A DNA stretch of 64,000 bases from Favolaschia claudopus (lineage: Eukaryota; Basidiomycota; Agaricomycetes; Agaricales; Mycenaceae). Position numbers and translations under genes: made by a program. Positions within the stretch are counted from its first letter, which is position 1. Each line of letters opens with the position of its first letter. Under the pieces are notes generated by a model. That model was not told where the DNA came from. It searched no databases and saw nothing but the letters and a program-made list of their open reading frames with translations. Of this stretch, positions 22,115 through 33,201 are shown piece after piece. The stretch is taken from positions 62,001 through 126,000 of the forward strand of contig JAWWNJ010000223.1 in NCBI GenBank assembly GCA_037176885.1. Reading direction: 5' to 3'.

Positions 22115-24400
22115 ATGTTCCCTTCTCTCGCCCTCCTGCTTTCCTACGCCGTGACTGTGTCCGCGGCCGTGCACACATGGCCATCTCCAAAGCTTGACGC
22201 CCTGGAGGCGCAGCGCTGGGACCAGGACGACACGATCAACGGATTCTCGTCGTTCGTCCAGCCGTGCACGTTTTTCATTCATGGGAATGACGACGAGAGT
22301 GAGACGGGGCGGGCGAATGGGCCGGATTGGATTCGGACGGTCGGATTTGACAATATTGGGTGTCTCACTTCTGCTGATATAATGAGGTAGGCGTTTCATG
22401 ACATCATGGCAACTCATAACTCGGAAGATGGAACGGGCGGATTGGATGCGTCTATTCGGTTTGCTGAAGAGCAGTCTCGTCCGGAGGTAGGCGGTTGCTT
22501 GTTGGCATCCTCGTTTCAAATTGAAGAAATATTGATTCACTTCCTAGAACGCAGGTACCGGCTTCCAAAATACACTGGATGTATTCATTGCCTTCACAAC
22601 ACGACACGTCTCGTGTAGGTGCATACGGTTTCATTGTTTCTTCACTAATTCCAACGAAATGTCTTCATGTAGTGGCCGACTTGATAGCCATAGGATTGGT
22701 CACCGCCGTCGAAAATTGGTGCGTTCCGCTTCTCAACCCAATTTTCTCTATTCACATTCTCCTCACTGAGCAGCGGCGGCCCACAAATCGACCTCCGCGG
22801 CGGACGCATCGACGCTGCGGAGCCCAATGCGCCAGGTGTGCCCGAACCTCAAGGCGATCTCAATGCACATATCGCGTCGTTCAAGAAACAAGGATTCACG
22901 CAGACGGAGATGATTGGCCTTGTTGCGTGTGGGTGAGTCTCCCAATGATTCTTCGCCTTCGCTTAAGTCTCTTGGATGTGCGAAATTGATTTTTGTGAGG
23001 GAATAGACACTCTTTCGGCGGCGTCGAGCACAAGCCTTTCCCGGAGATTGTGCCGGAGTTGAATGACCCGAATTCTACGGTACGTGTCTTGCGCTCTGGT
23101 GTGAATTATCCTCAGCTTACCTACATATTATAGCTCTCGGTTCAGCATTTTGACACCACCTTTGATTTCTTTGATAACAAAGTGTACGATTCATTTACTT
23201 GTAAGTGAACTCAAAATTCAGGGCTGAATTCGTGTATACAGTGCAACCGAATATATTGCTGGTACCTCGCAAAATCCCCTGCTCGTCGGCGCCAACGACA
23301 CGACCAACTCCGACAAAAGGATCTTTGCGAGCGATGGGAATAAGACTATGGCGTCGTGAGTCTGCCCATTCGAATTTCGTTCAAATAGCATGATTTAATC
23401 TACGTGAACCGCATTTCATGCAGTTTCGCTGACTCATCGGAGCTATTCGCCTCCACCTGTGCCTCGCTCTTTGCACGGATGTTGGATACTGTACCGAAAG
23501 ACGTTAAACTGAGCGACGTGATCGATCCGTTACCCGTCAAGCCGTCGGAAGTGCAGATTGTTCTCGGGACGAATGGAAAGTTACAGCTTTCAGGCGTCGT
23601 CAGGGTAAGCCTCTGTTATTCTTATTCGAATATAAAGCCGTGGATTGACCCGAATCATTATAGTTATTCAACGTGACGGTAGACGACCCAGATCGCACAG
23701 TACATCTCCTCATCGACTCTCATTCCGGCGAAACAACCACTACTACGCTCACTCTCGACCGATTTTCGTCTGCCATGGGCGGGCGGGTGCAGTCGCCGTT
23801 CTATGCGTTCAATCAATCGCAGGATGTCAATCATGCAGGTGTGATTGAACTCGATCCTGCGCAGGGTCTCGAGAAAATGCGGTTCAATATCAATGGGAAG
23901 GTAGAGGACCAGGGTGGGGTGGGGTTCAAGGTTGAGGATGGGGTTGTTTTCTCTGAGACGTCTTGCATTACAACTGTCGGCGCAGCCGCTACGGAGGATG
24001 ATGATGATGATCCCGTTCCCGTTGCTGGGAAATTCGATATCGCGGTGAGCATTAATTAATATTATCGGGGTAGACTTGAACCTTTACTGAACGTATGTAT
24101 ATTTAGGTCCGCACCGGATTGACCCCAACGCGTGTCTTCCTGGAGCAAGAAATCAAGGACAGTATCAATCGTACCGTCGTCAAAGAGACGGACGTCGAGA
24201 GACCAGCTCAGCCAGTTCCCGCGGGAGATGGTGCGTACGAGATTTGGAGCATTCAGGTCAAGGACGCAAATACCTATACGATTGGCGCCGAGATCAATGG
24301 CGGGAAGTTCTCCACCGTCGACACACATTCGTTGAAAGAGTTGACTGCTTGTACGCCGACAAAGAGGAGAGTGTGGCACAAGCGCCGGACAGGGGCTTGA
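22115..24400 (+). CDS. Secreted heme peroxidase (plant/fungal peroxidase fold)
   Basis: Eleven exons give about 561 aa. A signal peptide (FPSLALLLSYAVTVSAA) is followed by a peroxidase domain. The distal site RTAFHD (Arg74, His78) forms across a 51-nt intron at 22340-22390. GTGGLDASIRFAEEQSRPEN and HVSLADLIAIG follow, and the proximal-His motif is GLVACGHSFGGVEH (His199). Residues after about 330 form an extra C-terminal, mostly beta-rich Ser/Thr domain (VTVDDPDRTVHLL, GGVGFKVEDGVVFSE), so the protein is much longer than a standard ~350-aa class II enzyme. It presumably uses H2O2 to oxidise extracellular substrates. No Mn-binding or surface-Trp site was assessed. An unspliced reading shows a false TAG inside the first intron. 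A close paralogue starts beyond 64000. Confidence 0.85.
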
Positions 24401-24589
24401 GCGGATCCGTTGTTCAATTCATGCATATAGCTGAAATATATTATGACCTGGCTCTAACCTGAAAACTGCCGGGGTTGAATTTCCTGTAAACCCGATAGCT
24501 CCGATTGACGCGGACTCTCCTTTCCGAAATTGGCGAATCATGTTACGTAATTTTCTTTTCTTCTTCCCTCCACGACAACTCCACGATGA

Positions 24590-24900
24590 GGTGGTCGAGG
24601 TGCAGCGCGGGATGCAAGCGGCTTCCGGATTTGGTCAGGGCTCATGAATTCTCCACTCTCTATCTACGTTCACCGAGCTCACCCTACTTGACTGAAGTAA
24701 GTAAGTCCCGCGCCAACGGTGCCATGTCCGCCACTGGCAGGGCCCAGCCGTTCCCGCAGTCACACGATTCTGAAAAATATTCAACGAGATTTAGCGATCT
24801 TCGCAACTTCCACCGCTCAATCTATATCCCTCCGCACCCTCGTCAAGTTTCAACGTCAACTCGCATAACGCTTCCCGCCCGATGTGGCGCCAAGGTGGAG
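24590..24900 (+). pseudogene. Relic 5' end of the MYND-finger gene
   Basis: It matches, in the same orientation relative to the peroxidase, the upstream flank and first codons of the MYND gene at 60763-62753 ('gtcgaggtgcagcgcgggatg', ATGTCCGCCA at 24724, 'atattcaacgag'). The frame diverges after a few residues and no MYND domain follows. Confidence 0.6.
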
Positions 24901-25712
24901 TCCACAGTGCCATCATCCTCTCGAAGGTCGAGAATTCGCAGGAGGTGGTCACGGTTACAGAGAATTGGAGGGTGCGTTCCATCACCAATATCTCTGTTAC
25001 TATACCGTGTTTTCTTGCTTGGTACCAGTGCATACTGATCATCGACCTCGTTTGCGTTAATGGACTCTTCGCGCTGAATCAACTCATCACTCATACTTGG
25101 CGCGGTGGGGAAACATCACTATGTCAACGGTTATCTCGACGGGCGTTGAACATCCAGCATTCCAACGTGCGAATTACGTTCACCGCAACGCGTTCCGGAG
25201 CCCGCCCGAACCCGCCCAGCACCCCCGACTGCGGCCGCAGGCGCAAGCTGTAAGCTTTGATGCACTGCGGGCTGTGTGCGGCAGTTTTCATCGATAGACA
25301 TCGGTCTCACTGCGCCGCAGCGGATAATCAAGCTCAGGGCGATCTTCTCGAACTCCTACAGCTTTTCGGCCATTCAGTGCACCGCTCTCTGAATATTTTA
25401 ACAATTTCAGTACGTGCCGAATATATTCACCACTTAGTAGTATTCACTCTCCGTCGGGAAATCAGTGAGAAGGATTACGGCTGTTCGAAATTCGACCGGC
25501 CGCGTAATACTACCTACCTACCTACCTACCTATGGAGAAGGATTGCGACTCTATTGAAAAAACAGCGAGTGGGATTACGACTCTATGCGGACGAGAGACA
25601 GAGTGGGAGTGCCATCCAGGCGTATTCTTATAAATACGAAGCTTCAGAGATCGTGGGTTCGTCATTCTATTCTCCACGCTTTCACTTGAACTTCTTGCAT
25701 TCAGGCCTGTTA
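24901..25712. other. Intergenic, no gene seen
   Basis: Contains a tandem CCTA microsatellite (about six units, 25508-25532). The part before 25713 is the presumed promoter of the S33 peptidase. Nothing else recognised. Confidence 0.4.
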
Positions 25713-28050
25713 ATGTCTCGTTTACTCCTCCCCTTTCTTTGCGTTTTGGCTTTCAGCCCGCACACTCTGGGGCAGGATACATTCGACTGGAACAAGGTCT
25801 GTTTTATTTGTTCATCTCCACCGTCCAAAGAACGAAGCCTCAACTAACACATACTGCGCCCAAGATCAAACCTTCCGAAAAACTGACATGGACCCCGTGC
25901 AACACGAAGTTCGAATGCGCGCGCCTAACCGTACGAGCCCGCATTTTCACTGGCACAACAAACCCAATCTCATAATGTTTATGTAATTCAGGTTCCGCTG
26001 GATTACACCAATCCCTCTGCCCAAACCGCCGCCATCGCACTCATGCGTCTGCCTGCTACCGTCCCAACAAACTCTTCCGAGTACCGTGGACCGATCCTGT
26101 TCAACCCCGGCGGCCCAGGCGGGTCGGGCGTCGATATGATTTCGGTTTTTGCCGATTCAGCGCGCGCGGTGCTTGGTGGTCAGTTTGATTTGGTTGGGTT
26201 TGATCCTCGAGGTGAGGAGCTGCTTTCTTCGCAACTCCCTTCGTTTTCATTGATCGGTCTCGTCGGTTGTAGGAGTCAGCCGCTCCACCCCCCGCGCCTC
26301 ATTCTTCGCTACCCAAGCCGAACGCGTCCAATTTTCGTCTCTCCTGTCGTTGAATGCCTCTGAAGACGCATTCGGGCGGACTTATGCTCATTATATCTTG
26401 CAAAGTTCGCTCGTAGGCGCGCGTGATGACGGCAGCTTGCGGTTCATCAACACTGAGTCGACTGCGCGCGATATGCTGAAGATCGTTCAAGCGCATGGGA
26501 GGGAAAAGCTCCAGTATTGGGGATTCTCGTATGCGGTCCATCTGTCCAGCTAGTCAACTATTTTTTGAACCGATTGATTGCAGATATGGTTCTGTTCTCG
26601 GAGCGACCTTTGCTGCCATGTTCCCCGTGTGTCCATTGCCTGTTATCACAAATCTCTTGAAGCTCATAGCTCTACGATGCGCAGGATAATGTGGAACGTT
26701 TGATCATTGACGGTATTGAGGATCCGGAGGATTATTATTCAAGTACGCATCCGTCCTCTGTTACTTTTCCCAGCCTGACCCACATTTTACCAGCCTCCTG
26801 GATGAACCTCCAAGATACACAAAAGACGTGGAACACCTTCCTGGATGGGTGCGTCGCAGCAGGGCCGGATGCGTGCGCCCTCTACGAACCCACGCCCTCG
26901 GCGATCCAAGCCAAAGTCGACGCTCTCACTCAACAATTGAAAACGCGTCCCATGCCCGCCGCTGCAAGCCTCTCCGCATCAGCACCATCCTACCACGTCG
27001 TTGACTACACCCTCCTCCGCGAAACAATCTTCAACGCAATGTACCACCCCTACGAAGGGTTCCAACAATTGGCTTCAGCTCTGCACGAGCTTTCCCTGGG
27101 AAACGCCTCTGCTCTGTACGCAATGAGCGCTGGAGCGGGGTTATACCAACCGCCTTACCATTGCCCCGCGAACGCATCGGATGCAGCGAAGGAGGAATTC
27201 CTCGATGTGCAGGATGGCGAGTTTGCGCTGGTGTGTAACGACGGAGCGACGGTGAGCACGGATTACAGCGATGTGACAGCGAAATATGAGGAGCTTTGTG
27301 CGTCTTCGCCGTGGTGTGATCTTTGGCCGGTCCGACTGAGTTGCCTGTGAGTCCCTGCGAATCTCGTGTCCCTTGCGATAATTTATTTGCGGTAAATAGT
27401 GGATGGCCTGAGTATCTGAAGAATAACAATACTCGTATGGTTTGAGTCTTTTCTCATTCGATTAGAAACTGACCTCCTTTGACAGTCTCCTTCACGACGA
27501 ATACCAGCTTCCCGATTCTTGTCGTTAGCAACACTGCTGGTATGTCCATATTCTCCGCCACAGCGTTTTGCTCACCTACTGCTCAGATCCGGTTACTCCT
27601 CGTGCCAAGTAAGAGTTTCGCGCTTCCCATATAGAATTAAATTGACCGTTATTTTAGCGGAGTCAAAGTATCCAAAGGATTCGCTGGTTCTGTGCTTTTG
27701 ACTCAGGATAGCCCAGGGGTACGTACACGCATTCTTGCCCTCCCGCCTCAAATCCACTGAACGTATTCTCTACCCCGCAGCACTGTTCGGTTGCCGCACC
27801 GTCAACCTGCACTTTCTCTCACATCGCTGCGTACTTCGTCAATGGGACGCTCCCCGCGCCGGACACAGTTTGCCCCGTCGATTCCGATGCCGAGCTATTC
27901 CCAAGCGCTCAAGGCAATGCGACACAGAAACCGGCCGTGGCTAGTTTGTCGAAGACGGAGAGAACGCGGGAGGAGGAGCTTTCTGCGGCAGTGCGAAGCC
28001 TTGCGCAAAGTGCGCCGAAGATATTGAAGCGTCCCGGGCGTCGTGTTTGA
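25713..28050 (+). CDS. Secreted S33 serine peptidase (tripeptidyl-peptidase-like) 1
   Basis: Alpha/beta-hydrolase of the S33/TAP type, likely an extracellular exopeptidase. About 12 exons. Signal peptide (LLLPFLCVLAFSPHTLG), then VPLDYTNPS and the oxyanion motif NPGGPGGSGVD. The nucleophile elbow GFSYGSVLG is assembled across an intron. The C-terminal TAP-type lobe (Pfam PF08386) supplies the catalytic Asp in NTADPVTPRAN and the His in DSPGH. Many Asn-X-Ser/Thr sites fit secretion. The last exon (27781-28050) runs about 40 residues beyond the ends of the other two copies, with a charged tail ending KRPGRRV. The first of two tandem copies; the third is at 49433. Confidence 0.88.
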
Positions 28051-28079
28051 GGGGGGGCGGGACGGGGGGCACGGAGTGG

Positions 28080-28570
28080 TGCGGATGCGGGATGAGACTG
28101 CGAGGTAAGAAAATCGAGTGAAAGGACGGGAGGAGAACGAGGCTTTGAGTTCGCGGGTATGCTAGCAAAGTATTTTGTGAAGATATTTGATTCAAATGAA
28201 CGAGAGGATCAAATGAACGATCAAGTCTGCGCAAATCTGGTTCTAGTACCGCGCTCCTTCGTAAGCTCAAAGTTTAAACAGGCCGCTAATGAGAAGGAGC
28301 GCCACATACTGAATCGTTTCTTTGCTTTGCCCTTTGCCCTCGGCGCCCACTTCGGACCACCCATCCCTCATGCAAGCCCACCCCGCTTCTTCCACCGCTC
28401 ATCTATCTTCTCCTCCTCCTTCCTTCACAGACTCGCCCTCTTCTCCATTAGTGTTTGAGGACGAAAAGGATAACAGCAAAGGAAGAAATGAGTTGGCGCT
28501 GCTCGGCCGACTCGGCCCGAAGGCCGAACGTGCACGGACCTCGAACAAGGAACACGAGGCTGCGTGACGA
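28080..28570 (-). promoter_or_regulatory. Orphan family A upstream block
   Basis: Matches the family A promoter/5'UTR in the minus orientation ('tttgagttcgcgggtatg' at 28148-28160, 'gctcggccgactcggcccga' at 28501-28520, then CGTGCACGGACC), but no family A coding sequence lies next to it. Instead it abuts the 3' end of S33 peptidase 1. Confidence 0.55.
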
Positions 28571-29115
28571 TCTGTGACGATCGACCTTCCGACCCGCCAC
28601 CACAGACTCTGAAATCAACGCTTTACCCTGTGGTTATCCTGGCTCTGTGTCTTATCACGCACTTGAACCCGAATCGTTGCGCTTGAGCTATGCAGTGCGC
28701 ACTCGCCACGGACGTCCTGCAAGCGCGGCAAACCTGTTATATTGGAAACTCTGTAGTCTTAGGAAACTTCGACTGAATTATTGACGAACATCGAATAGTT
28801 CTGGAAAACGGCGCCGCTTTACTCTATCGTGAAACCTGGTGTTTGAGCATACCATTCTTCTGGACACCGAAACATAGGCTGGGCTGGAGATTTACTTTCG
28901 TTCAAGGAAGCAGCTTCTCATCACAGTTCCGTATCTTTGGCTGCGGCGCAGGCCCAGGAAGTCAATAATTGCTTCTGCAAATCTTCCTGGCAGTGCTTTG
29001 GGTTCCCTAACTCGACGCCAATCAGAGAGAAAGGCAGTGGTATGATCGCAGTATTCTCACAACACCCAAGAGCTCATAAATACGCTTCGATGCTCCCATG
29101 TACACCTCACAAACG
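28571..29115. other. Intergenic, upstream of S33 peptidase 2
   Basis: No gene seen. It presumably contains the promoter of the next peptidase. Confidence 0.35.
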
Positions 29116-31377
29116 ATGTCCCGTTTCATCTTCCTTCTTTTTTACTTCCTTACTTTCCGCCAACGTGTGCTAGCTCAGGTTCAAGATAGCTTCCAGTGGA
29201 ACCAGGTGCGCACTGAATCGTCGAAGCATTGACTTGACTAATGAATAAGATACTACCGACGCATAGATCACCCCTTCTGAACGTCTAGTATGGACGCCGT
29301 GCAACGCAAACTTTGAGTGTGCGCGCCTCGCTGTATGTTCCTCCTTGCTCTGAAGATCAATTCTCCTCTAATACTCCATTAAATTCCGTTTAATTCAGGT
29401 TCCGCTCGATTACAAAAATCCCTCCGGCAGAACCGCCGCTATCGCCCTGATCCGCGCCCCAGCCACTGTCCCGACCAACTCCTCCACCTACCGCGGACCT
29501 CTCATCTTGGGCGCCGGTGGTCCCGGCGGGTCAGGCGTAGACCTCGTATTGACATATGCGGACTTGGCACGTAGCGTGATTGGGCCGGAATTCGATTTAG
29601 TTGGATTTGATGGAAGAGGTGTGTTTTCTCTTCTTTTCCTAACCTTCTATTCTTCGATTCTTTGATTTATTCTCAAATTATAATCTTAGGAATCAGCCGC
29701 TCGACTCCGCGCGCAAACTTCTTCCCAACGCAAGCCGAACGGGCACAGTTTCCTGCTTACCTCCGTTCTCTCAACGCCTCCGAAGACGCCTTCGGCCGCA
29801 CCTATGCAGATTTCATGTTGCAGAGCTCGCTCGCGGCAGCGCGTGATGACGGGAGTCTGCGATTCCTCAATACAGAGGCAACTGCGCGGGATATGTTGAG
29901 GATTGTTGAAGCATATGAAAGGGAGAAGGTCCAGTATTGGGGTTTTTCGTGAGTTGTCATGTCATAGAGATTCGCAATGAACTAACGGTTATAGATATGG
30001 GTCCGTCCTGGGCACGACTTTCGCTGAGATGTTTCCGGTAGGTTTATCACGTTACAAATTCGTCTCCGTAGTCATTGATTTGACTGCTCATACCCAGGAT
30101 AAAATTGAGCGGTTGATCATCGACGGCATCATGGATCCAGAGGATTATTATGCCAGTCCGTTTAACTTCCTTCGCTTCATCCTCCATTTTTTGTTTAACC
30201 CAATTTCAGCTTCGTGGATGACCGTTCTACAAGACACCAACAAAACATGGAATATCTTCCTCGAAAGCTGCGTCTCCGCCGGCCCGTCCGCATGTGCACT
30301 ATACGAGCCCACTCCCACCGCAATCCAAGCAAAGGTCGACAGGCTTTCTCAACAACTGAAGACCCGCCCAATCCCAGTCATCGCCAGCCTTTCTGCCGCT
30401 GCCCCATCCTACCATGTTGTCGACTACTCCATGCTCCGACAAACCATGTTCGTCGCCCTCTACACCCCATATGCATCCTTCCAACCCCTCGCCTCCGCTC
30501 TGCACGATCTCTCCCTCGGGAACGCTTCCGCCCTGTACGAAATGAGCGGGTTATTCGCTCCGCCGTATCGATGCCCCGCAGATGCAGCGGCTGCCGCGCA
30601 TGAAGGATGGCTGAATGTCCTGGATAGCCAGGTGGCTATTCAATGCAATGATGGAGCAGCGATTAGTGCGGATTATGATGATGCGAGGGCGCATTATGCG
30701 GAGCTTTGTGCGGTTTCGGAGTGGTGTGATGTGTTGCTTCCGAGATTGACCTGTCTGTGCGTTCGATTTCGTTTGTTTTTTGGATTTGAAAACTCTTCTC
30801 ACTGTTTGTCTTGTTGGATAGCGGATGGCCGGAGTATTTGAAGAGTAATTCTACGCGTCAGTTTCTGATCTCTTTTGTTGAACTGTTCAATTGGTTGATT
30901 GACCTCCTTCAATGCAGTTTCTTTCACCGCAAATACCAGCTTCCCAATGCTGGTCATCAGCAACTCTGTCGGTGCGTCCCGTCTCTCGGCATTGTACGAA
31001 CGCACTTACGATTTAATACATGGCGCTTTTCAGATCCGGCTAGTCCCCAGGCCAAGTAATTGTTTCTAACCATTCAAATCTCATATTTATCCATAGCTGA
31101 ATTTCACGACAGCGGTGTAAAAGTCTCACAAAGATTCACCGGTTCCGTCCTTCTCACTCAAGATAGCCCCGGTGTCAGTCTTCCTTATGCACTCGCTCTT
31201 CGTTCTCCCCTCTGACTTTAACTGAATGTTCCTGACTCGAAGCACACCTCGATTGGCGCCCCGTCGACCTGCACCTGGTCGCATGTGGTGGCGTACCTCG
31301 TCAACGGGACGCTTCCTGCCTCGGAGACAGTTTGTCCTGTTGCTGAGGGGGCTGAGTTGTTCCCCACACAAACGTAG
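29116..31377 (+). CDS. Secreted S33 serine peptidase (tripeptidyl-peptidase-like) 2
   Basis: Same family and exon pattern as copy 1. Signal peptide FIFLLFYFLTFRQRVLA, VPLDYKNPSGRTA, oxyanion motif GAGGPGGSGVD, nucleophile elbow GFSYGSVLGTTF, Asp in NSADPASPQAN and His in DSPGHTS. The last exon ends at AELFPTQT (TAG 31375-31377), so this copy has the short C-terminus. The donor of each intron matches the paralogue position by position. It looks intact. Probable extracellular peptidase releasing short peptides for nutrition; substrate preference cannot be read. Confidence 0.88.
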
Positions 31378-31531
31378 TGTTCGCCAATGAGAGGTTGATT
31401 TGCGATATTTGATCTATACCTTCCTTTACCATCAATACATTGGCCTCAACAAAAAAAGCAGAAAGAAAGCAAAAGGACGAGAGTCGACTTAATCTCGGCT
31501 CCAGATCTTTCGGGATGATGGCCGGGGCAGC

Positions 31532-32234
31532 GGATTAATCTACTGGGAAACCCGGTTTCTCGGAGAAACCCCTGCCGTAATTTGAAACTTATTCAGAAGC
31601 CGGGTTTCTCGAAGGAACCCCGCCCTCGGAACTGATGCTAGCCGACAGCCGAGCTCCCGGCATGAATTTTCTCGGCCCAAAACAAGCCCACAGTGGTTGG
31701 AGATACAAGAAAGTAGTTGAAAGCCACTTTTTTGTTTAGTTCCTAGAATATGTTTATATGTCTGAAAGCACGATATTCAGATATTCAGTGGAACTGCTCT
31801 CTGCGCCGGCCGTAATGCCGAAATTACCCTTTAGAGCGGCCTCGTTAGATTTAACAAAGAATAATCTCAAACACTCTGATTAAGGGTCTTGGGAGAGTAA
31901 GTTGAAAGCCCACTCTCAACACGCGGCTGTATCTTGAAGCTCAGCTTGCGCCCTTACCGAGGGTGATTAGATCAACATCGAATGTGCGGCAATGTACGGC
32001 AAGGCCGGTTAACCCTCGCAAGACCCTCATTAACGCTTGGATGCACTTTAGTTTCATCTCAGCATGTGTCTCAATTTCTATTGAACCTCTTTATCTACAA
32101 ACTGCCCTCCAACCAGCCTCAGTTTGCCGGTGCGGCAAACTGGGGTTTCTTATTAGGATTGTCCGCGGGTTTCTCAGAAATTTCCTTATATGGGAGGGTT
32201 TCTCGAGAAACCGGGTTTCCCAATAGATTCATCC
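31532..32234. mobile_element. Non-autonomous TIR transposon (~0.7 kb)
   Basis: Long terminal inverted repeats: left starts GGATTAATCTACTGGGAAAC and continues through CCGGTTTCTCG; right ends with the complement (GGTTTCCCAATAGATTCATCC). Directly flanking 9-mers CGGGGCAGC and GGGGGCAGC differ at one base, a plausible 9-bp target duplication as in Mutator-like elements. No transposase frame inside. Confidence 0.65.
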
Positions 32235-32622
32235 GGGGGCAGCACCATCAACCAAAACCCCAGCAACATCATCCCTATAAGGGGTTCGAGACTACTTTAG
32301 AGTCGACTATGTACCTGGGATTCGGCGTGATAAACTCTTCGAATCTTGATCTGTCACTTTGTGGGGCGACTCGTGCACTCAATCATCGAAGAATATGCAT
32401 CGACGCCCCTCCCCCCCCTTGTTTTGTGTCGCCGACACGTAGCGACGGTAGCGTCACGACACGAGACACTTGTCACGCGACAGTCACGGGCACCTCTTCC
32501 TACCCGGTACCCTTTCCTACCTCATTCTGCCCGCGTCGTCTCGATCGATATGCGGAGCATCAAGCAGGAGATGCTTCTATGTATACGCTTCGACGTGAGG
32601 TTATAAGCGGTGCGATTCATTA

Positions 32623-32877
32623 CTGTACTATTACGATCGGTTGTTCAGACGCCGGTTCGTGAACTGAACAATTTTAAACAGGGTGACGGGTGACGGGGAG
32701 TTTTTCGGCCCAAAAAGGGCCACAAAATCGCAAAAACTTCCGGCCGGCACTTGCCGAGCAGTGCCGGCCTTCCATATATGGCAATTTTGCCGTTATTGCC
32801 GTGATGTGAACGGCTTGTCCGGTGAACGATTTGGGTGACGGGTGACACCCAGTGAACAATCGATCGTAATAGTACAG
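32623..32877. mobile_element. MITE with TA target duplication (255 bp)
   Basis: Termini CTGTACTATTACGATCGG and CGATCGTAATAGTACAG are inverted repeats (25 of 26 bp including TTGTTCA). TA dinucleotides flank both sides (32621-32622 and 32878-32879). The size, TA duplication and lack of coding sequence fit a Tc1/mariner-like MITE. A partial relative lies at 41843-41975. Confidence 0.8.
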
Positions 32878-33201
32878 TAGACTCGGCATCAACTCGGCAT
32901 TGCTTTGGGGGTTGCATTTTCTGCAATCAGATCGGAGCTTGGGGCGAGTCTCCACGTAGGGTCATGCCCCACTGTGCGATGAATATGCATGCCTACAACT
33001 GGTTGAATCTGGTTGAAAAATCGAGACATGCAATAGGATAAAGTGTATTTCCATCAGTAAAACTAAAAGACGTCTAGATGCTCAGTTTGATGCTATAATA
33101 GTATGACAGCCAACCCATTGACATCAGCGGTTTGTTCTCGCTGGAATTCAACTTGTGAGATCCCTTTTCCGCAGAAGAATCGACTGTGTTCACTCACTCA
33201 C

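Noticed and set aside
22388..22390. In-frame TAG just before the distal histidine of the peroxidase
   Set aside because: It is the last triplet of a 51-nt GT-AG intron (22340-22390). Removing it joins WIRT to AFHD and restores the RxxxH distal motif.
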